DNA of 64,000 bases. Source: Planctomycetota bacterium (GTDB taxonomy: Bacteria; Planctomycetota; Planctomycetia; Gemmatales; Gemmataceae). The DNA lies in the NCBI GenBank assembly GCA_016873095.1, contig VGYC01000007.1, positions 1 through 64,000 on the forward strand, written 5' to 3'. The notes beneath the pieces were generated by a model. That model was given only the letters and a program-made list of their open reading frames with translations. It was not told where the DNA came from and did no database searches. Below are positions 31,088-39,050 of the stretch, piece after piece (positions within the stretch are counted from its first letter, which is position 1; each line of letters opens with the position of its first letter). The position numbers and the translations under genes are program-made.

Positions 31088-31580
31088 ACCCAAGATGCCG
31101 CGCCGCAACATGCTCGCCTGGCTGAGCGTGCTGCTGGGAGGCATTGGCGCTGCCCTCGCCGGTGTCCCCATCGTCGGCTATCTGCTCGGCGCGCTCGTGA
31201 AACCGAAGGCCGACGTGGACATCACGCTGGGACCCGTCGAGCAGTTTCCCGTGGGCGAAACGACAATGGTCACGTTCGCCAATCCGTTGCGGCAGCAGTG
31301 GGACGGCATGACGGCCAACACCGCCGTCTATGTCCGCCGCCTGCAAGGCGAGCAGTTCGAGGTCTTTGCCGTCAACTGCACGCACCTGGGCTGCCCGGTG
31401 TCGTGGTTCCCGCAATCGGGGTTGTTCATGTGCCCGTGCCACGGCGGCGTCTACTACGCCGACGGCAACCGCGCTTCCGGCCCGCCCCCCGAAGGGTTGT
31501 ATCGCTACCCGTGGAAGGTCGCCGGCGGGCAACTGAGCATCACCGGCGGCCACCTGCCGACCCTGCAAGACCCGGTGTGA
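31071..31580 (+). CDS. Rieske [2Fe-2S] protein
   Basis: A 169-residue Rieske protein: an N-terminal Arg-containing membrane or Tat-like segment (RRNMLAWLSVLLGGIGAALAG) and the cluster motifs CTHLGCPV and CPCHGGVY, giving the two Cys and two His ligands. A perfect GGAGG site lies 5 nt before the ATG, inside the end of the cytochrome c gene. Rieske proteins usually work with cytochrome b in a bc-type complex, but no cytochrome b gene is in the window, so its partner is unknown. It closes the operon. Confidence 0.92.
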   Translation: MEANAEPKMPRRNMLAWLSVLLGGIGAALAGVPIVGYLLGALVKPKADVDITLGPVEQFPVGETTMVTFANPLRQQWDGMTANTAVYVRRLQGEQFEVFAVNCTHLGCPVSWFPQSGLFMCPCHGGVYYADGNRASGPPPEGLYRYPWKVAGGQLSITGGHLPTLQDPV

Positions 31581-31606
31581 ACCGTTCTTCCGAGAGCATG
31601 CTCCCG

Positions 31607-31628
31607 GCGGAACTCTTGCGAGTTCCGC
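31607..31628. repeat. Hairpin after the Rieske gene
   Basis: GCGGAACTC and GAGTTCCGC with a 4-nt loop, 27 bp after the Rieske stop. No T-tract follows, so it is not a typical intrinsic terminator. Confidence 0.55.
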
Positions 31629-31667
31629 TACGTATTCGTTGATCCTCAACCTGCGGAAACCGCATCC

Positions 31668-33170
31668 ATGCTGACACGCACCTCACTCATCGTCGTCGCA
31701 TCGTTCCTCATCCACGGCCGGGCCTTCACCCAGGACAAGAAGCCGGCCGCCAAGGCCGAGCACCTGAAGGAAGTGCAGGCTACGACGCAGCACAGCATCG
31801 CCATCAAGGGGGGAAAGCTCGATTACACGGCGACGGCCGGCAACCTGCTCCTCAAGGAGGAGGACGGCAAGGTGAAGGCCAGCATCTTCTTCATCGCCTA
31901 CACGCGAGATGGCGTGAAGGACATGAAGAAACGTCCCGTGACCTTCACATTCAACGGCGGCCCCGGCTCGTCGTCGGTCTGGCTGCACCTGGGCGCCTTT
32001 GGCCCCAAGCGCGTGCTCATGACCGACAAGGGGGAAGCGTTGCCGCCGCCCTACCGGCTGGTTGACAATGACGAGACCCTCCTCGACGTGACCGATCTGG
32101 TGTTCATCGATCCCCCTTCGACGGGCTTCAGCCGGATTGCGCCCGGCGAGAAGCACAAGGATTTTCACGGCGTCAACGAAGACGTGAAGGCGGTGGGCGA
32201 GTTCATCCGGCTGTACACGACGCGCCAGCGCCGCTGGGATTCGCCGAAGTTCCTGGCCGGCGAGAGCTACGGCACCACCCGGGCCGCCGGTCTCTCCGGC
32301 TACTTGCAAGACAAGCTCGGCATGAACCTCAACGGCATCATGCTCGTCTCCGCGGTTCTCAACTTCATGACCATCCGCTTCGACGAGGGCAATGACCTGC
32401 CCTATATCCTGTATCTGCCGACGTACACGGCCACGGCCTGGCATCACAAGAAGCTCGGCACGGAGCTGCAAGACAACTTCCGCAAGGCGCTCGACGAGGC
32501 CGAGAAGTTCGCCATGACCGACTACACGCTGGCCCTCATGAAGGGTTCGAAGCTGACACCGTCGGAGACGAAGGAGATTGCCGGCAAGGTCGCCCGGCTC
32601 ACGGGCCTGTCGCCGGATTTCGTGCTGCGCTCGAACCTGCGCGTGCCGATCTTCCGCTTCACGAAGGAACTGCTGCGCGGCGAGCGCCGCAGCGTCGGCC
32701 GCTTCGACAGCCGCTACAAGGGCATCGATCGCGACGCCGCCGGCGAGTCGCCCGACTACGACCCCAGCTACGCGGCCATCCAGGGGACGTACACCGCCAC
32801 GCTGAACCAGTACCTGCGCAACGACCTCAAGTTCGAGAGCGATTCTCCTTACGAGATCCTCACCGGCCGCGTGCAGCCGTGGAATTTCGAGACCGCGACC
32901 AACCGCTATCTCGATGTCTCGGGCAGCCTGCGCGCCGCCATGACCAAGAACCCGCACCTGAAGGTCTTCGTCGCCAACGGCTACTACGATCTCGCGACCC
33001 CCTACTTCGCCACGGAATACACGTTCAATCACCTCGGCCTCGACCGGTCGCTGACCGGCAACATCACCATGGAGAACTACGCCGCCGGCCACATGATGTA
33101 CGTCCACCGCGCCTCGCACGAGCGCCTCAAGCGCGACCTGGCGAAGTTCGTGCGGGAGGCGTGTCCGTGA
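31668..33170 (+). CDS. S10-family serine carboxypeptidase, exported
   Basis: A 500-residue serine carboxypeptidase. Visible marks are FNGGPGSSS (96-103), the nucleophile in GESYGTT (Ser200), Asp in NGYYDLATP and His in AAGHMMY toward the end. The N-terminus (LIVVASFLIHGRAFTQD) is a signal peptide, so it acts in the periplasm or outside. It removes C-terminal residues from peptides. It is a single gene, 87 bp after the Rieske stop and probably not functionally linked to the oxidase. Confidence 0.9.
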   Translation: MLTRTSLIVVASFLIHGRAFTQDKKPAAKAEHLKEVQATTQHSIAIKGGKLDYTATAGNLLLKEEDGKVKASIFFIAYTRDGVKDMKKRPVTFTFNGGPGSSSVWLHLGAFGPKRVLMTDKGEALPPPYRLVDNDETLLDVTDLVFIDPPSTGFSRIAPGEKHKDFHGVNEDVKAVGEFIRLYTTRQRRWDSPKFLAGESYGTTRAAGLSGYLQDKLGMNLNGIMLVSAVLNFMTIRFDEGNDLPYILYLPTYTATAWHHKKLGTELQDNFRKALDEAEKFAMTDYTLALMKGSKLTPSETKEIAGKVARLTGLSPDFVLRSNLRVPIFRFTKELLRGERRSVGRFDSRYKGIDRDAAGESPDYDPSYAAIQGTYTATLNQYLRNDLKFESDSPYEILTGRVQPWNFETATNRYLDVSGSLRAAMTKNPHLKVFVANGYYDLATPYFATEYTFNHLGLDRSLTGNITMENYAAGHMMYVHRASHERLKRDLAKFVREACP

Positions 33171-33177
33171 TCGCGTA

Positions 33178-33198
33178 GGCGACGCTGCCAGCGTCGCC
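33178..33198. repeat. Perfect palindrome GGCGACGCTG/CAGCGTCGCC
   Basis: 10-bp arms with a single central C, in the convergent spacer between the S10 gene and the DUF4159 gene. It resembles the palindromes at 21032-21056 and 8090-8110. Confidence 0.65.
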
Positions 33199-33277
33199 GA
33201 ACATCCACTGAAGCGACGCAATCAAGGCGCCGCTGCAAAGGTCAACGCGGAGATGTTCGAAAAAAAAATCGCCCTCG

Positions 33278-35626
33278 TCACGGCCGTAGCGTGTACAGCA
33301 CGGCCGCCGTCGCGATCCGCAGGGCGCTGTCCGGCACGTAGCCGATGCAGTCGGACGATTGATGGCGCTCGAGGGCGCAGCCGATGTCGTACTTGCTGTA
33401 GAGGATGGCCCAGCGGCCGTCGATCTTGATCCCTTCCAGGAACGGCGGCATGTTGCGCGGCTGGCCGTTCTTCTCTTGCCGGCAGCGGATCGTTTCGGCC
33501 GTCAGGGCGTCGCCGTTCAGTTCCTTGCTGAAGAGGATGTCGTCGAGCGGGACCTGCTCGAGCTTGTGCCTGGGAAAGAGTTCCTTGACGAACTGGCGAA
33601 ACGATTTGTCGAATGTCTCCTGGCCGCAACAGGCATCGGCGAGCAGCAGGCCGCCATTCTCGAGGTTGAAGCGCAGGTTGTCCAGTTCCTCCTCGCCAAA
33701 CTTGAACTTGCCCCGGCCATGCAGGTACAGGAACTTGAAGTCGCGGACGTTGCGCGAGAAGACCTGCATCTCCTCGGTCTTGAGGACGACATCGAGGCCG
33801 GCGAACTTGCGCATGTGGTCCATGAGGTTGCGCATGGCCCGCGGGGCCGGCTTGTAGTCGCCCTGGAACTTAAGCTGGGCGACCCGGAAGTAGCCGCGCG
33901 GGATGTCGCGCTGGTCGTCCTTGTCGCTGGCGACCGCGACCTCGGTCAACCGCGGCTTGGGCAACTCCAGGCCCGTGGCGTAGGCGATGATGTTGGCCCC
34001 GAGGCGAAACGCCGTCCGGGCCCGGCCGTCGTATTCGTTCGACTCCCACTGGCAGGAAAGGTCCTGCGGGCTGTAGATGACCACCGTCTTGCAGCCCATC
34101 TGCACGCCCATGAGCTTGTACGGCCTGCCGGGCGCCGTCTCGAAGCCGGGGAACGCCTGCCACACCGGGTGATTGCCGGAGAGTTCTTCGAGCGGATTGT
34201 CCGGCCAGAGCTCGGCGGCGAGCTGCTTGAAGCCGTTGTCGAAGGCCGGGCTGGCACAGCACGCTTCGGCCAGGATGAAGCCGCCGTTCTCGACATACTG
34301 CTTCAGGAGCGTCTTCTCCTTGGCGGTGAAGCGCCGGCGCGGCGACTTGTGGCCGTTGATATACGCGATCGGCGCCTGCAGCATGTCGGACAGCACTTCG
34401 TCTTCCGGCATGGCCTCGGCGGCGCGCATCATGTCGAAGATCTGCCAGGCCAGCGGTTGCTTCTTGAACAGCTCGCGGCTGGCGAACTCGGTCATGTGCC
34501 GCAGGTCGTAGCGGTCGTTGTTCCAGTCGAGATCGCCGGGGTCGCGCGGCCATTGATCGGTGTGCATCAGCTTGCTCATCAGGACCGGAGTGCGGCCCTT
34601 GGACAGGAACAGCAGCGCGAAGCCGGTGCTGACGGCGGGATACTGATCGAAGCCGCGACCTTCCCACGAGCCGTCGTCGCGCTGGTTGGCGACCAGGTAC
34701 TTGCAGCCTTCGCGATACCAGTCGTGCCCGCCGATGAAGCGCAACCCTGATAGCCGGCCGATACGCTCGATGCCGTACATGTTGTAAAAGACGCGACTGT
34801 TGAGATCGAGCTGAAAGTTGGTCGCGACCCAGTGCAGGGCGCGGACGGCGGGCTTGTTGTCGTCGTACTCGCCGCAGTTGGCGGCCGAGCCGTCGGCCTG
34901 GATCGGGCCTTCGCGGCCGGCGTTGAGTTCCATTCCGGCGATGAGCAGGCCGCTCAGCCCGGCGGCGGTCATGGTCAGCGAGCCGAGCCGCTCGGGGCCG
35001 GCGCCCCCCGGCTGATAGTTGTAGCTGCCATCCTTCTCCTGCGTCTGAATGTAGTAGTCGCGAATGATCTTCCAGACCTCGCGGCTGATGACGGCTCCCC
35101 CCTGCTTGCCGGCGTGCAGGCCCAGGAGGGCATATTGCGTGTTCGAGTTGTCGCCGGAATTGGACTGGTTGTTGCCGTAGTTCCAGCCGCGGAACTCGCC
35201 GTTGCGGATGACGCGCTTGTCGATGAGCCATTTGACATTCTGGGCGATGCGCTCGCGGTCCTCGGCCTGGCCGGCCTCGGCGAAAACCATCGTCTGCAAG
35301 GCGCGAACGTACGTCATGCCGGACTGCAAGCCGCGCAGGTACTTCAAGCCACGGACAATCATCGGATCATTGACTGGCACACCGGCATTCAAAAGGCCGA
35401 TCATGGCCAGGGCGGTCGGACCGCCTTCCGTCGGCGCCAGCAGCGCATAAAGCTCCCAGCTGCCGTTGGCCCGCTGCACCTTGCGAAGGTAGCGCACGCC
35501 GCGATCGATGCTGCGCTTGACCTGGTCGACCAGCGGTTCCTTGCGGCGCGGCTCCTGACCTGAAGTATTCGCGCTCAGGCAACCGAGCAGCAGCAACCCG
35601 CAGAGCAAGACATGGATCGCTTTCAT
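33278..35626 (-). CDS. DUF4159 protein with alpha-toroid repeats, exported
   Basis: A 782-residue exported protein. The signal sequence (VLLCGLLLLGCLSA) has a possible lipobox. Residues about 35-390 have prenyltransferase/squalene-cyclase-like repeats (GVRYLRKVQRANGSWELY, GCKYLVANQRDDGSWEGRG). Two DUF4159-type segments follow, one with NGGFILAEACCASPAFDNGF and one with NGGLLLADACCGQETFDKSF, each including RPYKLMG or GRWAILYSKYDIGC parts. Planctomycetes have many of these; no activity is known. A run of nine T follows the stop on this strand. The ATG at 35626 gives a proper signal peptide, unlike the upstream extension. Confidence 0.85.
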   Translation of the reverse strand: MKAIHVLLCGLLLLGCLSANTSGQEPRRKEPLVDQVKRSIDRGVRYLRKVQRANGSWELYALLAPTEGGPTALAMIGLLNAGVPVNDPMIVRGLKYLRGLQSGMTYVRALQTMVFAEAGQAEDRERIAQNVKWLIDKRVIRNGEFRGWNYGNNQSNSGDNSNTQYALLGLHAGKQGGAVISREVWKIIRDYYIQTQEKDGSYNYQPGGAGPERLGSLTMTAAGLSGLLIAGMELNAGREGPIQADGSAANCGEYDDNKPAVRALHWVATNFQLDLNSRVFYNMYGIERIGRLSGLRFIGGHDWYREGCKYLVANQRDDGSWEGRGFDQYPAVSTGFALLFLSKGRTPVLMSKLMHTDQWPRDPGDLDWNNDRYDLRHMTEFASRELFKKQPLAWQIFDMMRAAEAMPEDEVLSDMLQAPIAYINGHKSPRRRFTAKEKTLLKQYVENGGFILAEACCASPAFDNGFKQLAAELWPDNPLEELSGNHPVWQAFPGFETAPGRPYKLMGVQMGCKTVVIYSPQDLSCQWESNEYDGRARTAFRLGANIIAYATGLELPKPRLTEVAVASDKDDQRDIPRGYFRVAQLKFQGDYKPAPRAMRNLMDHMRKFAGLDVVLKTEEMQVFSRNVRDFKFLYLHGRGKFKFGEEELDNLRFNLENGGLLLADACCGQETFDKSFRQFVKELFPRHKLEQVPLDDILFSKELNGDALTAETIRCRQEKNGQPRNMPPFLEGIKIDGRWAILYSKYDIGCALERHQSSDCIGYVPDSALRIATAAVLYTLRP

Positions 35627-35754
35627 GGCGGCATCCTGAGTGAGTTGCAAGCGATGGGCGACGCTGCCACTATTGTGACTGGAGGGCAAGCGCTTGCCAA
35701 GAGGGAAACGACCCTTTGCTCTCCGAGCGTCATGGCCGTGATTGGACCTTGCGT

Positions 35755-35862
35755 GCCATGCTCACGGCTTTGCGTGAGCATGGCGAACCCAGTTCCAGCG
35801 CGTTCCATTGAGCGATGACGCTGCGTGGCGCAGCCATGCCCACGCAAAGCCGTGGGCATGGC
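35755..35862. repeat. REPIN-like hairpin doublet (copy 1)
   Basis: Hairpin 1 (35755-35784): GCCATGCTCACG, loop GCTTTG, CGTGAGCATGGC. Hairpin 2 (35833-35862): GCCATGCCCACG, loop CAAAGC, CGTGGGCATGGC. The loop of the second is the reverse complement of the first, and the T-A to C-G change in the stem is compensated on the other arm. A second doublet lies at 54761-54862. It is upstream of the ATP-grasp gene. Confidence 0.85.
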
Positions 35863-35892
35863 ACACATGGCACACAACCATTGAGGATATCT

Positions 35893-36954
35893 GTGCGCGT
35901 CTTTGTCTACGAATACGCCGCGCTTCTCGGCCCGCAGGCGGCGCCGTCAATCCAGGCCGAGGGACGGGCGATGCTTGCCGCCGTCGTCGCGGACTTTGCA
36001 CGCATCGGCGAGGTACGCGTCATCACCTTGCTGCACGATCGCATCGGCGAAGCGCTCGGCGATGAGTGCCTGCGCGTGCCACCGGAGCGCGAAGCGGAGG
36101 CATTTCGGGCCGTGGCCGCGCGGGCCGATTTCACGCTGGTCATCGCTCCCGAGACGGGCGGCGTGCTCGCCGAACGCAGCCGCTGGGTGCTTGCCGCCGG
36201 CGGAAGACTGCTGGGCTCGACGCCGGAGGCCATCGAGCTTGCCGCCGACAAGCTGGCCATGAGCGACCCGACTCGGTCGCCGCTCTCCCGAACTTCGGGG
36301 GAGAGGGGGGTGGCCGTTGCGCGCCCGCAAACATGCGCTCGGCCCCTCATTCCTCGAGCAGAGCGCGCCGGTGATACCGCGCTGGCCAGCATGACGTTTC
36401 CGCTCATCTGCAAGCCGCGCGACGGGGCCGGCTCGCAGGCAACATTTCTGGTTCCCTCACGCAGCGAGCTAGCGCCAATTCTCGCGCGAGCGCAGGCCGA
36501 GGTGCCCGACGCCGAGTTCATCTTGCAGCCGTTCATCGCGGGGATGGCGGTGAGCGCGGCGTTCATCATCGGCGACGACTGGAGAATGGGATTGCCCCCG
36601 TGCCGGCAACGGCTCAGCGACGATGGCCGGTTCCATTACCTGGGTGGCGAATGCCCGCTGTCAGACGATCTGGCGGCGCGGGCCCAGCGTCTTGCCGCCT
36701 CGGCTATGGGCATGGTCCCCGGCCTGCGTGGCTACATTGGCGTCGATCTGGTCCTGGGCGACGCCGCCGACGGCAGCCGCGATCACGTCATCGAGATCAA
36801 TCCACGCCTGACGACGTCATACATCGGCCTGCGCGCGCTGGCCGGCGGCAACCTGGCGGACGTCATGCTGGCCGCCGCGACGGGGCACGCGCCGCCCGAC
36901 ATGACCTGGAAGTCGGGTCGTGTGCGCTTCATCGCCGCTGGCGCCGTCTCGTAG
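35893..36954 (+). CDS. ATP-grasp ligase, possibly MfnD-like
   Basis: A 353-residue ATP-grasp enzyme. The ATP-binding elements are FPLICKPRDGAGSQATFLV and, toward the end, the metal-binding HVIEINPRLTTSYIGLR. The N-terminus VRVFVYEYAALLGP resembles tyramine-glutamate ligases (MfnD) of the methanofuran pathway, which occurs with tetrahydromethanopterin C1 genes in planctomycetes; this assignment is tentative. The GTG at 35893 is chosen because GAGG lies 7 nt before it and because the upstream frame is the hairpin repeat. A stretch of about 45 residues near 128-172 (SPLSRTSGERG) contains a palindromic repeat and looks inserted. Confidence 0.75.
   Translation: MRVFVYEYAALLGPQAAPSIQAEGRAMLAAVVADFARIGEVRVITLLHDRIGEALGDECLRVPPEREAEAFRAVAARADFTLVIAPETGGVLAERSRWVLAAGGRLLGSTPEAIELAADKLAMSDPTRSPLSRTSGERGVAVARPQTCARPLIPRAERAGDTALASMTFPLICKPRDGAGSQATFLVPSRSELAPILARAQAEVPDAEFILQPFIAGMAVSAAFIIGDDWRMGLPPCRQRLSDDGRFHYLGGECPLSDDLAARAQRLAASAMGMVPGLRGYIGVDLVLGDAADGSRDHVIEINPRLTTSYIGLRALAGGNLADVMLAAATGHAPPDMTWKSGRVRFIAAGAVS
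36283..36305. repeat. Palindrome in frame inside the ATP-grasp gene
   Basis: CTCTCCCGAA pairs with TTCGGGGGAGAG (near-perfect). It encodes SPLSRTSGERG between the N-terminal domain and the ATP-binding lobe, where related enzymes have a short linker. Confidence 0.6.
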
Positions 36955-36994
36955 CGAAATTCGGAATATCTGCTCGGCCTGGTCCGGGCTGGTT

Positions 36995-37054
36995 CCTTCG
37001 GATTCATTGCGTTGCCACCCCCTCCCTGCCACCCCCGGCAACGAATCCGGAAGG
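36995..37054. repeat. GTTGCC/GGCAAC dispersed palindromic element, inverted copy
   Basis: A 60-bp element in the 226-bp spacer after the ATP-grasp gene. Its reverse complement aligns with 13420-13473, sharing ATTCGTTGCCGGGG and GGGGTGGCAACGCAA. Outer arms CCTTCGGATTC and GAATCCGGAAGG also pair. Confidence 0.7.
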
Positions 37055-37180
37055 GGCGCGGACAGGCTCGCGATTCTCGGATTCTTTCAGCTTCTTGTTG
37101 CAATCCGCCCATGCCGCGATTAGACTCATTTCCATCCTCATTCACATCAGTGCTAAGCCACAACAACTTCGGGGTGGAAC

Positions 37181-38767
37181 ATGAGCACCACCAGGCAAGT
37201 GATCGCTCGATTCGTGCAAGGCGTTGTCGCGCTGGCCATGCTTGCCATCCTCCCCATGTTGCAGGCCGGCTACGATCCGGAGCCCAGGGAAGCGACCCGC
37301 TTCGCGTTTGATTTCGACGGTAGTGTGCTGCTTCGATTGCTAATTCCGGCCGCGCCTGCAGCTTCGCGAACAGATCGCAACGTCCTGATTGATGACCTGT
37401 CCGAGGCGCCAGAGATTCTCATGCAAGAATCTACCAGGCCGCTCCGGACGGAATACGACGATGAATGCTGTCCGACCGATGCCACGGGCGAGGCGCGGAA
37501 GAGCGTCGCCCATTTGCTGGCCAAGATCAACCACATCAACCAGCGCGGGACCGACCGATTCATTGCAATGCTGAAGGTTCAGCGCGCAGACCTGGCCGGT
37601 CTGCCGTTCAGCGTCGGCGAAGCGGCCCGGCTAACACCCGCGGCACGGCGCGAATTTGGACGAGCGGTTGCCGATGTGCGTCAACTGCAAGGACCGAGAT
37701 TTGCGGTATTTCCCGACGGCCGTGTGCCGATCTCACGCGACCCTGCCGCGGCGGCAGCGCTCGCACAGATGCTCTGGACGGCGGCGCATGTCCAGACGCC
37801 GAGCAGCTCATCTCATTCAGGCGAGGGCCTTGTCGAAATCCTCGACCGCAATCGCAGCGGCGAGGCAACGCGGGCGCTCATGCGCCTCGCCGTCTTCTCC
37901 TCGGACGACCAGCAGCGCAGCGCCGCCCTGGCAATCTTGCGGAATCGCAATACGAGCGAGGCCAGCGACATCATTCAAAAGGGCCTGCGCTATCCGTGGC
38001 CTGGGATCGTGCGAAACGCTGCCGATGCGGTGGTCGTGCTGGCACGCCACGATCTCGGCTACCAACTTGCCGACATGCTCGACGCTGCCGACCCGCGTGC
38101 GCCGTCACGCGAAACCGTTGACGGCAACTCGGTCCACGTGGTGCGCGAACTGGTACGCATCAATCATGAAAGAAACTGCCTGCTTTGTCATCCGCCCGCG
38201 AACACGCCCGACGTGGTCCGTCCCGGCCCCGTCAATGATCGCAACATGTTTGTCGATCGTGAAGTGGCCGCCTTGACGGGCCAGACGCCGGTTCCCGGCG
38301 AAGGCTTGCCCATACGCGACTTCAGGTACGATCCGTTCGCAACCGAATTCCCCGACTTGCTGGTGCGTGCCGACGTGACGTACTTGCGGCAGGACTTCTC
38401 GCTCCTGCAACACGTCGCCCACGCCGATCCCTGGCCAACCCTGCAGCGCTTCGATTATCTGGTCCGGACACGCGTGCTCAACTCGGATGAAGCGCAGGAC
38501 TTGCACAAGAAGCTTGCCGCGCGTAGCGACTTCGCCGAACATCGTCACACGGCCCTGGCAGCTCTGCGAGGGCTGACCGGTGTCGATGCGGGCGAATCGG
38601 CCGACGCCTGGCGCGATGTCCTGTGGACTGCCGCTGCCTGGCGTACCGCACGTCTGTGGACCGTCGTCGGTTGCTTCTGTGCCGCTGGACTGCTGGTCGG
38701 CTGGCGCTGGCGGCTTGCTCAACAGCTGGTGCGATTCGCACAATCCGTTGCCTTGACACTTCGCTGA
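37181..38767 (+). CDS. Exported protein with a CxxCH site and two membrane segments
   Basis: A 528-residue protein of no recognised family. An N-terminal hydrophobic segment (GVVALAMLAILPMLQAG) and a C-terminal helix (WTVVGCFCAAGLLVGWRW) suggest an exported, membrane-anchored protein. Residues about 210-290 look like HEAT-type helical repeats (ALMRLAVFSSDDQQRSAALAIL). A CLLCH motif near residue 335 could bind c-type haem, and Cys-Cys and His-rich positions flank it. GGGGTGG precedes the ATG. It lies upstream of the PVC haem protein (39051-42047) with 283 bp between, so an electron-transfer role is possible but unproven. Confidence 0.65.
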   Translation: MSTTRQVIARFVQGVVALAMLAILPMLQAGYDPEPREATRFAFDFDGSVLLRLLIPAAPAASRTDRNVLIDDLSEAPEILMQESTRPLRTEYDDECCPTDATGEARKSVAHLLAKINHINQRGTDRFIAMLKVQRADLAGLPFSVGEAARLTPAARREFGRAVADVRQLQGPRFAVFPDGRVPISRDPAAAAALAQMLWTAAHVQTPSSSSHSGEGLVEILDRNRSGEATRALMRLAVFSSDDQQRSAALAILRNRNTSEASDIIQKGLRYPWPGIVRNAADAVVVLARHDLGYQLADMLDAADPRAPSRETVDGNSVHVVRELVRINHERNCLLCHPPANTPDVVRPGPVNDRNMFVDREVAALTGQTPVPGEGLPIRDFRYDPFATEFPDLLVRADVTYLRQDFSLLQHVAHADPWPTLQRFDYLVRTRVLNSDEAQDLHKKLAARSDFAEHRHTALAALRGLTGVDAGESADAWRDVLWTAAAWRTARLWTVVGCFCAAGLLVGWRWRLAQQLVRFAQSVALTLR

Positions 38768-38939
38768 AGCGTGCAACACGAGCGCCGCCTCGCGTGCACT
38801 GGATCAACGTTCAGCAGCCGGGCAGAGATTCGAGCTCATCGAGCCGGCTGCCGATGGCCATTCGGGCGAGCTCGCGCTTCGCGCGATATATTATGTCAAA
38901 ACCTGCAAGCTGGTGACAGACAGCCTGTCATCCTGGATA

Positions 38940-39011
38940 CCACGGATTACACTGATGGCATGGGAGTGTGCTGCCTACTGCCCTGATCCGTTTTATCCGT
39001 GTGCTCCGTGG
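38940..39011. repeat. CCACGGA...TCCGTGG dispersed inverted repeat
   Basis: 13-nt arms (CCACGGATTACAC at 38940 and GTGTGCTCCGTGG at 38999, two mismatches) in the spacer before the PVC haem protein. It includes TCCGTTTTATCCGTG. The rest of the 283-bp spacer shows no gene. Confidence 0.55.
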
Positions 39012-39050
39012 TTCGTTCTTTAGTGCGTCTAACTCTGGGGAAATCGATTC

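Noticed and set aside
33240-33277. Intrinsic terminator after the DUF4159 gene
   Set aside because: A run of nine T is present on the minus strand, but the preceding stem is short and overlaps the stop codon, so it is not convincing.
38768-39050. Possible tRNA or small RNA gene in the 283-bp spacer
   Set aside because: No cloverleaf or T-loop consensus was seen; only the TCCGTGG inverted repeat is evident.
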